From Candidatus Rokuibacteriota bacterium (GTDB lineage: Bacteria > Methylomirabilota > Methylomirabilia > Rokubacteriales > CSP1-6), in contig JAUSJX010000129.1 of NCBI GenBank assembly GCA_030647435.1, positions 1 through 57,812 on the forward strand: a stretch of DNA of 57,812 bases, in the 5' to 3' direction. The notes beneath the pieces were generated by a model that was not told where the DNA came from, did not search any database, and was given only the letters and a program-made list of their open reading frames with translations. A program made the position numbers and the translations under genes. Positions 1 through 8,623 of this stretch are shown here, in pieces (within the stretch, counting starts at the first letter, position 1; every line of letters begins with the position of its first letter).

Positions 1-2
1 AC

Positions 3-113
3 TGGACGGTGGCCGGCGCCGACGCCATCATCGCGCTGCGGTGCTGCACGCTGAGCGGGCGCTTCGAGGACTTCTGGGAGCGGCGATCCGTCGCCAGGGC
101 GGTGGCCGCATGA
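3..113 (+). CDS. Transposase C-terminal fragment, ISKra4-like (5' part outside window)
   Basis: Frame 3 is open from the window edge and stops with TGA at 111-113, leaving 36 visible residues. The stretch GADAIIALRCCTLSGRF followed by DFWERR resembles the extreme C-terminus of ISKra4-family transposases; the catalytic region lies outside the window, so the assignment rests on this tail alone. The gene runs against its neighbours: everything from 323 to 28 kb that looks real is on the minus strand. A minus-strand open frame starting at 323 runs into this fragment, which suggests that the element inserted into the last gene of the cytochrome operon. The right end of the element should lie within a few tens of bases after 113, but no terminal repeat can be defined from one end only. 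Confidence 0.6.
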   Translation, partial: WTVAGADAIIALRCCTLSGRFEDFWERRSVARAVAA

Positions 114-323
114 CCTTATCTCACAATCCTGACGTGCACCCGGCGCGCCGGACCCCCGGGGCTCCTGTGGGCCGGCCGACGGCATCGGCAACGGGCCCGC
201 GGGGCGCTGGGCGAGCAAGATCCGGCCGGACGGCCGCTCCGCACCCACCTGAGCCCAAGCCTGGCCGGTGACGCAGCTGAGAGCGACCACCAGGACGGCG
301 AGGGAACCCAAGGGTGTGCTCAT
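114..323 (-). pseudogene. Secreted protein, apparently truncated by the ISKra4-like insertion
   Basis: An ATG at 323-321 overlaps the TGA of the upstream cytochrome gene (ATGA), so this gene is translationally coupled to it. The first residues read MSTPLGSLAVLVVALSCVTG and then AWAQ, a clear Sec signal peptide (a lipobox-like ALSC is also possible). About 45 further Pro/Arg/Gly-rich residues follow up to the end of the transposase gene. No stop occurs before the window edge, but the frame then runs antisense through the transposase, so the native C-terminus is probably lost. No CxxCH motif is visible and I do not recognise the family. From position it was the last gene of the multiheme operon and would have acted in the periplasm or envelope. 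Confidence 0.5.
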
Positions 324-1270
324 CTGTCCACCCGTTCCGCTGTGAGACGGAGCGCGGCCGGTCCAACCGGGTGGGGCAGCGCGGCCGCCGGGCCGACGCG
401 CGGCGGCAGCTTGTGCATGATCGGAGTGTGGCAGCGGGCGCACTCGATATTGTGCTTCGCCACGTGGAAATCGTGGACGAAGGGAAGATCCGTGTAGCGC
501 GCGAGCTTCTCCGGCTGGTTGTGGCAGGTGAAGCAGCGCTCACGGGGGGCGGCCCCGTCGCCCTCGACGACGTTGAGGTGGCACTGCTGGCAGGCGACGC
601 CGCGCCGCCCGACGTCGTCGTGGTTGAACTTGATCGAGCCCACGACGATGTCGCCCTTCGGCGCCTGGTGGCAACCGGTGCAGCCGGCGATGGGCGTCAG
701 CGCCCGCCCGGTCCTCATCCCCTTGAAGTGGCAGAGGAAGCACGTGGACTCGGTTACCTCGATGTGAGTGCCCACGACGATCTGTGAGTGGCAGCTGGTG
801 CACCTGAGCTGCCGGCCGCGCCGCAACTCTCCCAGGTGCGGCTTGTGGTCGAAGATGATGCCGCGCTTGAAGGTGACCTTGCCGTCAAGGAGGCGGCGGT
901 CGTGACAGCCCGAGCGGAGGCAGCTCGCGTCCTCGACCTCGGCGAAGGGCTTGGAACTGTAGGTCTGGGTCGCCCACTTCACCACCTGGGAGATGGCCTG
1001 GTACTTGACCCAGATGGTGTCGCGGAATCCCGGCGGATAGTGGCACTGGACGCAGGTCACGTTGCGGTGTTTGGACGACTTCCAGGCCGCGACGTAGGGC
1101 TTCATGATGTGGCAGGAGTTGCACAGGAGCGGGCTCGTGCTGACCTTCCAGAGCCCGACCAGCGCGGCCCCGCCGACCACGACCAGCGCCCCCAGCACGA
1201 TCAACACGGTCCGGCCGCGCCACCAGCGCCGCCGCTTCGGGACGTTCTCAATGGGCGCCTCTGGGCTCAT
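320..1270 (-). CDS. NapC/NirT-like membrane-anchored multiheme cytochrome c
   Basis: 316 aa. A basic N-terminus and one membrane segment (about residues 20-42) precede the CNSCH and CVQCH pair typical of NapC/NirT quinol dehydrogenases. Six further CxxCH motifs follow (CTSCH, CFLCH, CTGCH, CQQCH, CFTCH, CARCH), plus one CX4CH motif (CLRSGCH) after the second heme. That predicts eight to nine hemes, more than the four of classic NapC, so it resembles an extended NirT/NrfH-like protein. The start overlaps the upstream cytochrome b stop by 4 nt. Likely role: take electrons from the partner cytochrome b or quinol pool and pass them to periplasmic carriers. The tail after the last heme is Pro/Ala-rich and unremarkable. 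Confidence 0.85.
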   Translation of the reverse strand: MSPEAPIENVPKRRRWWRGRTVLIVLGALVVVGGAALVGLWKVSTSPLLCNSCHIMKPYVAAWKSSKHRNVTCVQCHYPPGFRDTIWVKYQAISQVVKWATQTYSSKPFAEVEDASCLRSGCHDRRLLDGKVTFKRGIIFDHKPHLGELRRGRQLRCTSCHSQIVVGTHIEVTESTCFLCHFKGMRTGRALTPIAGCTGCHQAPKGDIVVGSIKFNHDDVGRRGVACQQCHLNVVEGDGAAPRERCFTCHNQPEKLARYTDLPFVHDFHVAKHNIECARCHTPIMHKLPPRVGPAAALPHPVGPAALRLTAERVDR

Positions 1271-2082
1271 TTCAGCGCCGTGGCGACGATCAACCAGATC
1301 AGGGTGAGTCCGACGGCCAGCGAGCTCAGGCCCACGACGAGGGAGAAGTTGCGCAGCCAGAGCGGTGGCGGGTCCGCCCGGCGGGCCTCGAGCCTCCCAT
1401 CGGCGCGGAGGCGCTCGTATTCCTCGGGGTGGTCACGCCGGAAGTCCTCCTCCTCCAGCCGGCCCGTGAAGATGACCGGGTCCATGGGGAACTTTTCCGG
1501 GCGGAGGTGGCCGTTGAAGAAATGGATGGTGAAGATGAAGCCGACGGCCAGCAGGGCCTCGTCGCTGTGGACGATGATGGCCACGTTGAAGATCCAGCCG
1601 GGCACATAGCGCGCGAAGAACGTCGGGAACCAGAGCAGGAGCCCCGAGGCGCCGATGATGGAGATCCCCCAGAACACCGCCCAGTAGTCGAACTTCTCCC
1701 AGTAGGCCCAGCGTCCGAAACGCGGGCGCGGGCCGAGCCCGAAGAAATAGCGCACGTGCTGGCCGAGCTGCAGCAGGTCGCGGGGCTGAGGGACCATGGA
1801 GTCGGGACCCCAGAAGACCCCCGGGCGACGGAGGAGGACGAGCCGCGCAATGTAGCCGAGGTGCAGGGCGAAGTACGTGAACGTGATGATGGCGAAGAAG
1901 CGGTGAAGATACCCCGTCGTGAACGGCCCGCCGAGGGCGTGGGAGAGCCAGAGCCCCCAGCCGGTCTGGGCGTACTTGAGCGGCAGGCCCGTGACGGCCA
2001 AACCAAGGAAACTCACGATCACCATTCCGTGGAGGATGCGGTGATAGAGGTTGAAGCGGAAGTAGTACCGGCCTTGGCTCAC
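1267..2082 (-). CDS. Membrane cytochrome b, formate-dehydrogenase-gamma/thiosulfate-reductase type
   Basis: 271 aa from a GTG at 2082 that overlaps the upstream 13-heme cytochrome stop (GTGA). About four to five membrane helices are visible. Conserved histidines sit in FNLYHRILHGM near the N-terminus, in GYLHRFF and FALHLGY of the second helix pair, and in IIVHSDEALLAVGF with FTIHFFNGHLRPEKFP near the C-terminus. This is the layout of FdnI/PhsC-like diheme cytochrome b subunits that exchange electrons with the quinone pool. It sits between a 13-heme and a NapC-like cytochrome with 4-nt overlaps on both sides, so the three probably form one membrane module. A short charged cytoplasmic segment and one more helix follow the histidine-rich part. 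Confidence 0.85.
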   Translation of the reverse strand: MSQGRYYFRFNLYHRILHGMVIVSFLGLAVTGLPLKYAQTGWGLWLSHALGGPFTTGYLHRFFAIITFTYFALHLGYIARLVLLRRPGVFWGPDSMVPQPRDLLQLGQHVRYFFGLGPRPRFGRWAYWEKFDYWAVFWGISIIGASGLLLWFPTFFARYVPGWIFNVAIIVHSDEALLAVGFIFTIHFFNGHLRPEKFPMDPVIFTGRLEEEDFRRDHPEEYERLRADGRLEARRADPPPLWLRNFSLVVGLSSLAVGLTLIWLIVATALK

Positions 2083-3482
2083 GGCTCGGGACCCTCCCCG
2101 CCCCGCCCCCGTCCCCGGCGCAGCCGCTCGACCAGCGAGCGGGGCAGCCAGAGGAGGGAGTGCAGGCCGAAGAACGCGAAGGTCCCGATCAGCAGCGTGG
2201 TCATCAAGACGTAGGAGTAGTAGAGGATCGGGAATCGCGCCCTGCTCGAAGGGTCGGCGTGGGGGTGGAACTCGGCGAACCGGGCGGTCGCTCCCGGGTG
2301 GCACTTGGCGCAGGTCGCGACAAGATTGGCCCCCGAGACCGACGAGGCCGGATCGGCCACCGCGCGCACCGTGTGGGCACCGTGGCAGTCGGCGCACTTG
2401 GCGACGCGCGTCAGGCCCAGCGCCGTGACCTTGCCGTGGAAGGTGTCCCGGTACGTCCGGAGCGATTCCTGGTGGCAGCTGCCGCACTCGCGGATCACGT
2501 CGAGCTGCCACGGCGCCCCCTCCACGCGGCGGATCTGGTGGGCGGAATGGCAGTCCGTGCAGACGGGCGCCGTGCTCACCCCAATCGCTGCCGCCTTGCC
2601 GTGGACGCTCTCGGCGTACTGCGCGAGGACTCCCGCGTGGCAGGCCCCGCAGGTCTTCGGGACATTCGCGGGAAAGACCCGCGATCTGGGATCGGTATGC
2701 GGCCGGATCTCGTGGGAGCCGTGGCAGTCCGAGCAGTTCGCGGAAACCAGCAGGCCGCTCTTCGTGACCGCGCGGCCATGGATCGAGTCCATGTACAGCT
2801 GGTACACGTTGGCGATCGGGATGTTGTGGCGCTTCGCCAGCTCGGGATCGGCGTGGCACTGGGCGCAGGTCCGCGGCAGGTTCAGGTGGTAGGTGGACGA
2901 GCGGGAATCCGACTTCGCGAGGACGCCGTGGGCCGCGCCGTGGCACGAGCGGCAGGTCGCCGCCTCGGAATCCCCGCGCTGGCGCGAGCGGCCGTGGACG
3001 CTGTCGCGATAGACCTGGACCTGTTTCGCGTGGCAGGACGCGCAGGCCTCGATGGTCATGGTCGCCGCCCGACGGACATCGTGAGTCCCGTGGCACGAGG
3101 CGCATGCCGGAGCTCCCGCCTGGCCGCGCGCGCTCGCGTGAACCCCGCCGCCGAGCTCGGCGCGAGCCTTGTCGTGGCAGGCCGCGCACTGGACCGGCGG
3201 CAGCGGCGAGTCGTGAGGCGCCGTGGCGGTCCGGTGGCAGGCCGCGCACTCGAGCCGGGCATGCGCCGAAGCCTTCAGGACCGCCTCGTCGGCGAAGAGG
3301 GAGTCGCGGCGCCCCGGCTTCGGGGCGCCGCGCTTGAGGTCCTTGTCACCGTGGCAGGCGAGGCAGTCCTGCGATGACGGCTTGGGCTCGGCCGGCTTGG
3401 GCTGCGCCTCCGCGCTCCCGAGGGGCCAGACAGCGCTGCCCAAGAGCAGCAGGGCGCCCAGGCCGGTCAGAAGTCGCGCCAT
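2079..3482 (-). CDS. Tridecaheme cytochrome c with C-terminal membrane anchor
   Basis: 467 aa with a Sec signal peptide (residues 1 to about 26). Thirteen CxxCH motifs run from CLACH (about residue 40) to CAKCH (about 393), with scattered SVHG/SIHG/TFHG segments that could supply distal histidine ligands. A single membrane helix near the C-terminus (about 420-445) is followed by an Arg-rich cytoplasmic tail, so the heme domain faces the periplasm. Repeats of the form SVHG-(20)-CxxCHG suggest growth by duplication of a two-heme unit. The gene overlaps the downstream cytochrome b by 4 nt. Function is inferred as an electron conduit or storage cytochrome of a quinone-linked complex; no catalytic heme motif such as CxxCK is seen. 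Confidence 0.88.
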   Translation of the reverse strand: MARLLTGLGALLLLGSAVWPLGSAEAQPKPAEPKPSSQDCLACHGDKDLKRGAPKPGRRDSLFADEAVLKASAHARLECAACHRTATAPHDSPLPPVQCAACHDKARAELGGGVHASARGQAGAPACASCHGTHDVRRAATMTIEACASCHAKQVQVYRDSVHGRSRQRGDSEAATCRSCHGAAHGVLAKSDSRSSTYHLNLPRTCAQCHADPELAKRHNIPIANVYQLYMDSIHGRAVTKSGLLVSANCSDCHGSHEIRPHTDPRSRVFPANVPKTCGACHAGVLAQYAESVHGKAAAIGVSTAPVCTDCHSAHQIRRVEGAPWQLDVIRECGSCHQESLRTYRDTFHGKVTALGLTRVAKCADCHGAHTVRAVADPASSVSGANLVATCAKCHPGATARFAEFHPHADPSSRARFPILYYSYVLMTTLLIGTFAFFGLHSLLWLPRSLVERLRRGRGRGGEGPEP

Positions 3483-3532
3483 GCGTCACGGGCGCGCGGG
3501 GCGCGCCTCTCCTATATCACCTACGGCCTAGC

Positions 3533-3895
3533 TCACTTCTTGTGGCACTTCTCGCAGTTGGCCGTGTCGGCGAGCGCGAACGGGGTCTTGCCCTCCGCCA
3601 TGGCCTTGCCGGTGTGGCAGGCGCCGCACTGCTCCCCGGCCTTCATCTTCTCCATCGTCAAGGGCCCCGTCTGTCCCTTCTTCATCTTGAAGACCTTGAC
3701 GTGGCAGGACGTGCACTTGTTGCCCGCCGCCACGTGCTTCTCGTGGCTGAACGTCACGGTGCCGGGGCTGTCCTTGCCCTTGTCGAAGCTCATGTCGGGC
3801 GGCGGCTTGACTTGCGCGAACCCCGGCGACGCCGCCATGAGGCCGAGCGCGAAGACGATCGTGACAGCGAGACTCCCCAACCCGGTGTAGCGCAT
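3533..3895 (-). CDS. Small triheme cytochrome c7-type protein
   Basis: 120 aa. The ATG at 3895 follows GAGGGAG-type purines and begins a Sec signal peptide ending near SPGFAQ. The mature part carries CTSCH, CGACH and CEKCH, plus FSHEKH upstream of the first motif and HKK at the end. This matches the c7-type triheme domain (about 70-90 aa, bis-His hemes). It is a soluble periplasmic electron shuttle. It lies between the diheme cytochrome of the bc-type complex and the 13-heme gene, so it may carry electrons between the two modules. A 50-nt gap separates it from the next gene, while most junctions in this cluster overlap. Confidence 0.9.
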   Translation of the reverse strand: MRYTGLGSLAVTIVFALGLMAASPGFAQVKPPPDMSFDKGKDSPGTVTFSHEKHVAAGNKCTSCHVKVFKMKKGQTGPLTMEKMKAGEQCGACHTGKAMAEGKTPFALADTANCEKCHKK

Positions 3896-3921
3896 CGTGT
3901 CTCCCTCCTCGGTTGCGATGG

Positions 3922-4551
3922 TCACGGCAATTTCGCACTGTTGCGAAGAAATCCGACCAGGTTCCCCATCTCCTCGCCGGAAAAGCGCGGGTACAGCAGG
4001 CCCATCCGCTTGGCTTCCTCCGCCATGCGCGGCGCATGGCTCCAGATGGCCGCCGCCCAGACGACGGCGGACCCGTAGCCCGCGCGGGGCTGGCTCAGCT
4101 CGACGGCGACCTGCCCCCCTTCCCCCCGGAAGCGGTGGCACTTGAGACATCCCTTGCGGAGCACGAGCGCCTGCCCGCGGGAGATGTCCGGCGCTGGGTC
4201 CCGCGCGGGCTCGGCCTGCAGATACGCCATGAGGTCCGCCATCTCCGCGGCGCTGATCTCCGGCCACGCCAAACCCTCCTGCCTGAGTGTGGTGAACATG
4301 GCCGGAGCGTGGCTCCAGAGCCGGCCCGCCAGTTCGTAGGCCCCCTGTGGCCGTCTCAATTGCTCGACCGGCGGCCCGACGCCCTGCTGGCCGCCAGAGG
4401 CGTGGCAGCGGACGCACTGCTTGGCCGAGAAGACGGCGCGCCCGCGCTCTGCGTCCCCGGGGGCCTGGGCAGCCGCCGGCGGTGTCGCCGCGACCAGGAG
4501 GCCAGCGAGCGTCGCGACGAGCATCGGCCATTCCGGTCGGAGTGAGCGCAT
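3922..4551 (-). CDS. Diheme class I cytochrome c
   Basis: 209 aa with a signal peptide (cleavage near PAAAQA, about residue 29). Two similar halves each carry a class I c-heme site (CVRCH, CLKCH) followed by a W-S-H-A-P-x-M segment, where the Met is the probable axial ligand. Each half ends in an M-x-x-L-(V/M)-x-(F/Y)-L helix. The ATG at 4551 shares one base with the stop of the cytochrome b gene (TGATG). It closely resembles the domains of the tetraheme gene at 7403-8602, so the two derive from the same domain. Likely role: the c-type subunit accepting electrons from the Rieske protein, in place of cytochrome c1 or f. Confidence 0.88.
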   Translation of the reverse strand: MRSLRPEWPMLVATLAGLLVAATPPAAAQAPGDAERGRAVFSAKQCVRCHASGGQQGVGPPVEQLRRPQGAYELAGRLWSHAPAMFTTLRQEGLAWPEISAAEMADLMAYLQAEPARDPAPDISRGQALVLRKGCLKCHRFRGEGGQVAVELSQPRAGYGSAVVWAAAIWSHAPRMAEEAKRMGLLYPRFSGEEMGNLVGFLRNSAKLP

Positions 4552-5648
4552 CACTTCGTCGCGCTCGCGGTGTAGCCCAGGTACGTGAACAGCAGCATGT
4601 AGGCGATGATGGCGATGCCGATCCACGTGAAGAGACGGCTCGGCTCGCCGCGCGCCGTCCGGCGGTCGAGGAACGGGACCAGCAGCAGGAAGAGCCCCCC
4701 GAGGCCGAAGCCCACGATGCCCACGATCTCACCCTCGATGCCGAGGATATGGGCAGGCAGGTACTTGAGGCTCTGGAACATGAACATGAAATACCACTCC
4801 GGCTTGATGCCTGCCGGCGCCGACAGGAACGGGTCGGCCTTCTTGCCGAGCTCCGCCGGGAAGAAGGCGGCCAGCGCGGCGAGCACCGCGAGCGCCGCGA
4901 GCCAGCCCACGAGGTCGCGGAGCATGAAGTTCGGCACGAAGGGCATGCGCCGACCGGCGCCGCCCGACCGCTCGACGTCGAGGGGCACGCTCATCCCGTG
5001 CCTCTGAACGAGGTAGAGGTGGAGACCTACGAGGGCGGTCGCCGCCAACGGGAGGATCGCAACGTGGATCCCGTAAAAGCGCGTGAGCGTGGCGCCCGTC
5101 ACGTCGTCGCCGCCCCGGAGCAGCCGGCCGAGGAACGGTCCCATCACCGGCACCGCACCGGTGATCTCCGTGCCCACCTTGGTGGCGAAGTACGCGAGCT
5201 CGTTCCACGGCAGGAGATAGCCGGTGAAACCGAAGCCCATCGCCAGCCCCATCAGCGCCACGCCGGAGAACCAGGTCACCTCGCGCGGCGGCCGGTAGGC
5301 CTTGAGGAACAGCACGCTGAAGAGGTGGACGAACAGCGTGAAGATCATCAGGTTCGACGCCCACGCGTGGACCGAGCGGATCAGCCAGCCGAACTGCACC
5401 TCGGCCATCAGGAACTGGACGGACTCGAACGCCTCCTCCGCGCTCGGGCGGTAGTAGAGCAGGAGCAGGATGCCCGTGGAGACCTGGACCATGAACAGGA
5501 AGAGCGTCATGCCGCCCAGGTAGTACCAGACCGTGTGCCGGTGGACGGGGACTTCCTTCTTCCGCGCGAGCTTCTCCAGGTCCTTGAGCCCGATACGCGT
5601 GTCGAGCCACGCCCGGAGCTTGTCGAGCCGCTGCGCGCCGCCCTCCAT
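4551..5648 (-). CDS. Cytochrome b of a bc/b6f-type quinol oxidoreductase
   Basis: 365 aa from the ATG at 5648, 2 nt after the Rieske stop. About eight helices are present in one chain. Heme b ligands are His94/His108 and His195/His210: the first pair is 14 apart and the second 15 apart. The 14/15 spacing is the cytochrome b6 pattern, whereas mitochondrial-type cytochrome b has 14/14. PEWY, the quinol-oxidation-site motif, is at about 283-286 and is followed by three more helices. It is therefore a fused b6 + subunit-IV-like protein. Gene order Rieske, cytochrome b, diheme c supports a complete quinol:cytochrome c oxidoreductase core in the cytoplasmic membrane. Confidence 0.93.
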   Translation of the reverse strand: MEGGAQRLDKLRAWLDTRIGLKDLEKLARKKEVPVHRHTVWYYLGGMTLFLFMVQVSTGILLLLYYRPSAEEAFESVQFLMAEVQFGWLIRSVHAWASNLMIFTLFVHLFSVLFLKAYRPPREVTWFSGVALMGLAMGFGFTGYLLPWNELAYFATKVGTEITGAVPVMGPFLGRLLRGGDDVTGATLTRFYGIHVAILPLAATALVGLHLYLVQRHGMSVPLDVERSGGAGRRMPFVPNFMLRDLVGWLAALAVLAALAAFFPAELGKKADPFLSAPAGIKPEWYFMFMFQSLKYLPAHILGIEGEIVGIVGFGLGGLFLLLVPFLDRRTARGEPSRLFTWIGIAIIAYMLLFTYLGYTASATK

Positions 5649-5650
5649 CG

Positions 5651-6106
5651 TCAGGCGCTCTTGCTGACCACGATCTGGTTCCCGCGCGCGTTGACGACGT
5701 ACGCGTCCAGCGGGCGGGGCGGCGGCCCCTCGACGTTCTTGCCGTTGAGGTCGTAGTGGCCGTTGTGGCAGGCGCACCAGATCCGGCTGAGGTCGGTCCG
5801 GTACTGCACGGTGCAGTTGAGGTGGGTGCAGATGGCCGAGAACGCCCGGAGCTCGCCGGCGGGCGTCCGGACGAGGATCGCCGGGCGGCTGCCGAACTTG
5901 AAGATCTGCCCGCTGTTGGCCTTCACGTCCCCGGGCTTGATGGACAGCGTCACCGTGCCGGCCGTGGACTCCGCGACCTGCGGCGGGACGAGGTACCGCG
6001 TCAGCGGATAAACCGCGGACAGAAAAAATGCCACCCCGCTCAGCCCGAGGAACCAGTTGACGAACCCCCGGCGCGACGAATCGGGCTCCAGCAGATGCTC
6101 GGCCAT
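5651..6106 (-). CDS. Rieske [2Fe-2S] protein of the bc-type complex
   Basis: 151 aa. The N-terminus has a twin-arginine-like SRRGF motif (residues 11-15) and one membrane helix (about 17-38), as in Rieske subunits exported by Tat and kept as anchors. Cluster ligands are in CTHLNC (Cys93, His95) and CACHNGHYD (Cys111, His114), with Cys98 and Cys113 placed for the stabilising disulfide. The second box reads CACHNG, where CPCHGS is common, so the residues tuning the redox potential differ from the classic high-potential set. It sits immediately upstream of cytochrome b. It moves electrons from quinol at the outer site to the c-type subunit. Confidence 0.92.
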   Translation of the reverse strand: MAEHLLEPDSSRRGFVNWFLGLSGVAFFLSAVYPLTRYLVPPQVAESTAGTVTLSIKPGDVKANSGQIFKFGSRPAILVRTPAGELRAFSAICTHLNCTVQYRTDLSRIWCACHNGHYDLNGKNVEGPPPRPLDAYVVNARGNQIVVSKSA

Positions 6107-6117
6107 GAAATCCCTCC

Positions 6118-7395
6118 TCAGTGCTTTGGCGTTGACCCGGCGACCGGCCGGCGGTCCGTCTGCCGGATCTTCATCACCAGGCCGGCGATGAGCCCAAGGA
6201 TCACCACCAGGAAAACGCCGAGCCAGACCCGGCGGAAGCGCAGCTCCTCCATCGCGCGCACGCCGCGCGCGTAGACCTTGGCGCTGATCGCCAGCCCGGC
6301 CTCGATCTCCTGCTTCACGGGCGCCACCATGTAGCTGTGGACGGCCGTCCGGGCCTTGACGAGCGCCTCCTTGGCGCCGTTGAGATCGAACTTCGCCTGG
6401 CTGACCTCCATGCCGGCGTGATCCGCCTGGAGCAGGATGGCGCCGGCCTTCTGGGTCTCGGCGCTGAGCGACTCGATGAGCGCCCGCATCTCCACCGCGA
6501 CCTTGCCGCCCTTGTCCCCGGCGGTGTGGCAGGTGGAGCACACGGCCTTGTCGCCGAGTCCCAGCATGAAGTCGCCGGGGGGCTGGATGCCGTGGTTCTC
6601 GTGGCAGGTCGCGCAGCCGGGGTTGCCCATCTCGACGAAGGCCTTGGCGTGGACGCTCTTCTTGAAGAGATCGGCCGTCAGAGAGTGGCACTGTCCGCAG
6701 ACGTTGCCCACCCAGTTGATCCCCGGGGGGACGGCGCCGTGGTTGCCGTGGCAGTCGTTGCAGGTCGGCGCCGAGAGGTCGCCCTTGGCCGTCATGGCCT
6801 TCCAGTGGACGGAGGTCTTGTACTTCGCCACCTGGTCGGTCGGGATCTTGTAGCTGGCCATGTACTTGGCGTCGCCGTGGCATCGGCCGCACGTGTCCGC
6901 CACCTGCAGCGGATAGACGCTCGACTTGGGGTCCGACGGCGGCCGGATGTTGTGGGCGGGATGACAGCTCACGCACGTCGCGACCTTGGGATCCCCCAGC
7001 TCGCGCAGGCGGCGGCCGTGGACCGACGTCGCGTACTCGGCGACCTGGTCCACGCGCAGCGAGGGGTTGTAGCGCTTCATGAAGGCCGCGTCGGCGTGGC
7101 AGCGGCCGCAGAACTGCACGATCTGCTGGCGCGGGGGCTTGCCGACGAACCCCTTGGCGGGATCCATGGCCTCCATGCCGGCCGCCTTGGCGTCGCCACC
7201 GTGGCATGCCACGCACCCGAAGCCCTTGGCCTTGTGGATGTCGCCGTCGAATGCTTTGGCGGGCGCCGCCAGGCGCTCGTCTCCCGTCTCGAGGTGGCAT
7301 GCGGCGCACTTGTCCACCGGCGCCTGGGCGGTAGCGACCCCGGGCCAAGCCAGCAGGGCGAGCAGGAGGAGGCCTGCCAGTCCGGACGCGCTCAC
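6118..7395 (-). CDS. Nonaheme cytochrome c with C-terminal membrane anchor
   Basis: 425 aa from a GTG at 7395, chosen because it lies 7 nt after the upstream stop and starts directly at a signal peptide. Nine CxxCH motifs are present, from CAACH (about residue 30) to CSTCH (about 300). SVHGR, SVHWK and SVHAK segments lie between them. A long helical region without hemes (about 310-390) leads to one membrane helix (about 395-415) and a short basic tail. The layout resembles membrane-bound multiheme cytochromes that act as redox partners of bc complexes. It lies between the tetraheme gene and the Rieske gene, 11 nt from the Rieske start. Confidence 0.85.
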   Translation of the reverse strand: MSASGLAGLLLLALLAWPGVATAQAPVDKCAACHLETGDERLAAPAKAFDGDIHKAKGFGCVACHGGDAKAAGMEAMDPAKGFVGKPPRQQIVQFCGRCHADAAFMKRYNPSLRVDQVAEYATSVHGRRLRELGDPKVATCVSCHPAHNIRPPSDPKSSVYPLQVADTCGRCHGDAKYMASYKIPTDQVAKYKTSVHWKAMTAKGDLSAPTCNDCHGNHGAVPPGINWVGNVCGQCHSLTADLFKKSVHAKAFVEMGNPGCATCHENHGIQPPGDFMLGLGDKAVCSTCHTAGDKGGKVAVEMRALIESLSAETQKAGAILLQADHAGMEVSQAKFDLNGAKEALVKARTAVHSYMVAPVKQEIEAGLAISAKVYARGVRAMEELRFRRVWLGVFLVVILGLIAGLVMKIRQTDRRPVAGSTPKH

Positions 7396-7402
7396 CCCAA
7401 GG

Positions 7403-8602
7403 CTAGGGCGTCCTTCGCGGCTGACTGATCGACTCGAGGAGCGTGACGAGGTCCGCCATCTCGTCGGCCTTGAGCACGGGCCACTCGAGCCGTTGGCCCG
7501 CGACCCTCGGGGTGACAACCGTGTGGTTCCAGAGTGCCGCGAGCACCGCGGCAGAGGAGTCGAGCCCCTTCGCTCGGGTCAGGTCGCTCGCCGGCTTGCC
7601 GCGCTCGCCGGACACCCCGTGGCACTGGAGACACCCTTTCTTCGATGCCACCACCCAGCCCTTGGGAACGCTGCCGCCGCTGGCGAAATACCGGACCGAG
7701 TAGAGATAGGCGACCAGATCGGCCATGTCCTCCGGCCGGAGCTGGGGCACCGTGATGTTGCGGGTCGCCATCGCCGCCATCATGGCCGGGGCTTTGTTCC
7801 AGATCGTGGCGGCGAACTCGACAGGGCTGCGCCGGACGCCGAGCGCCACCAGCTCCGGCCCGACCTGTCCGCCCACCCCGCCCACGCTGTGGCACTGGAT
7901 GCACCTCTTCTCCACGAAGAGCTCGCGCCCGAGCTCGGGCCGGCCGGGCAGGACGTAGAGCGGGCCTTCCGGCGCTCCGCCCGTCGCCGGCGCGAGGAAC
8001 GCGACGAGATCGCGCAGCTCCTGTGCCGTGAAGGTGGGCCGCTCGACGCCCTTCGCCTTCATGACTTCCGCCATCGCGGGGCCGTGGTTCCACATGGCCG
8101 AGGCCACGTAGATGGGCGAAGCGAACTGCTTGAGCGAGTCCAGGTTCGGCCCCACGACGCCGCCCGTGCCGCCGACCTGGTGGCAGACGATGCACTTCTT
8201 CTCCGAGAAGAGCTGGCGGCCCGCGGCCGTGTTGCCCGGCCGGTCGAAGTAGTTGAGGGTGTAGAGGAATCCGACCAGGTCGCCCGCCTCCTGCGCGGTG
8301 AGCTGCGGGCGCGTGATCCCGAGCTGCTTCATCCGGTCCACCATGCGCGGCAGGTGGTTCCACATCGCGGTGGCGACGTCGTAGAAGGAGCGCGGCCGGA
8401 GACGCCGCGCGAGGTCGGGGCCGACCTTGCCGCCGACTCCGTTGATCGAGTGGCACTTGACACAGCCCTTGGCCCCGAAGACACGCGAGCCGGCCAGCGG
8501 ATCCTGGCTCGGGCTGAACACGGGCTGGGCCCACGCCGCGTCGAGCGACCCCATCAAGAGCAACCCGGCAACGGCGACGGCCAACCTCACGGATCGGGCC
8601 AT
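7403..8602 (-). CDS. Tetraheme class I-type cytochrome c (four tandem domains)
   Basis: 399 aa from the ATG at 8602, preceded by AAAGGA. A signal peptide (cleavage near AAWAQ) is followed by four tandem about 90-aa domains with CVKCH, CIVCH, CIQCH and CLQCH. The first three contain a W-N-(H/K)-x-P-x-M segment with the expected axial Met; the fourth reads WNHTVVTPRV and lacks that Met, so its sixth ligand may differ. The protein is a doubled version of the diheme cytochrome at 3922-4551. As a periplasmic protein next to the nonaheme cytochrome and the Rieske gene, it is a likely electron acceptor of the bc-type complex. Confidence 0.87.
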   Translation of the reverse strand: MARSVRLAVAVAGLLLMGSLDAAWAQPVFSPSQDPLAGSRVFGAKGCVKCHSINGVGGKVGPDLARRLRPRSFYDVATAMWNHLPRMVDRMKQLGITRPQLTAQEAGDLVGFLYTLNYFDRPGNTAAGRQLFSEKKCIVCHQVGGTGGVVGPNLDSLKQFASPIYVASAMWNHGPAMAEVMKAKGVERPTFTAQELRDLVAFLAPATGGAPEGPLYVLPGRPELGRELFVEKRCIQCHSVGGVGGQVGPELVALGVRRSPVEFAATIWNKAPAMMAAMATRNITVPQLRPEDMADLVAYLYSVRYFASGGSVPKGWVVASKKGCLQCHGVSGERGKPASDLTRAKGLDSSAAVLAALWNHTVVTPRVAGQRLEWPVLKADEMADLVTLLESISQPRRTP

Positions 8603-8623
8603 TGACGATCCTTTCTGTCGTAG

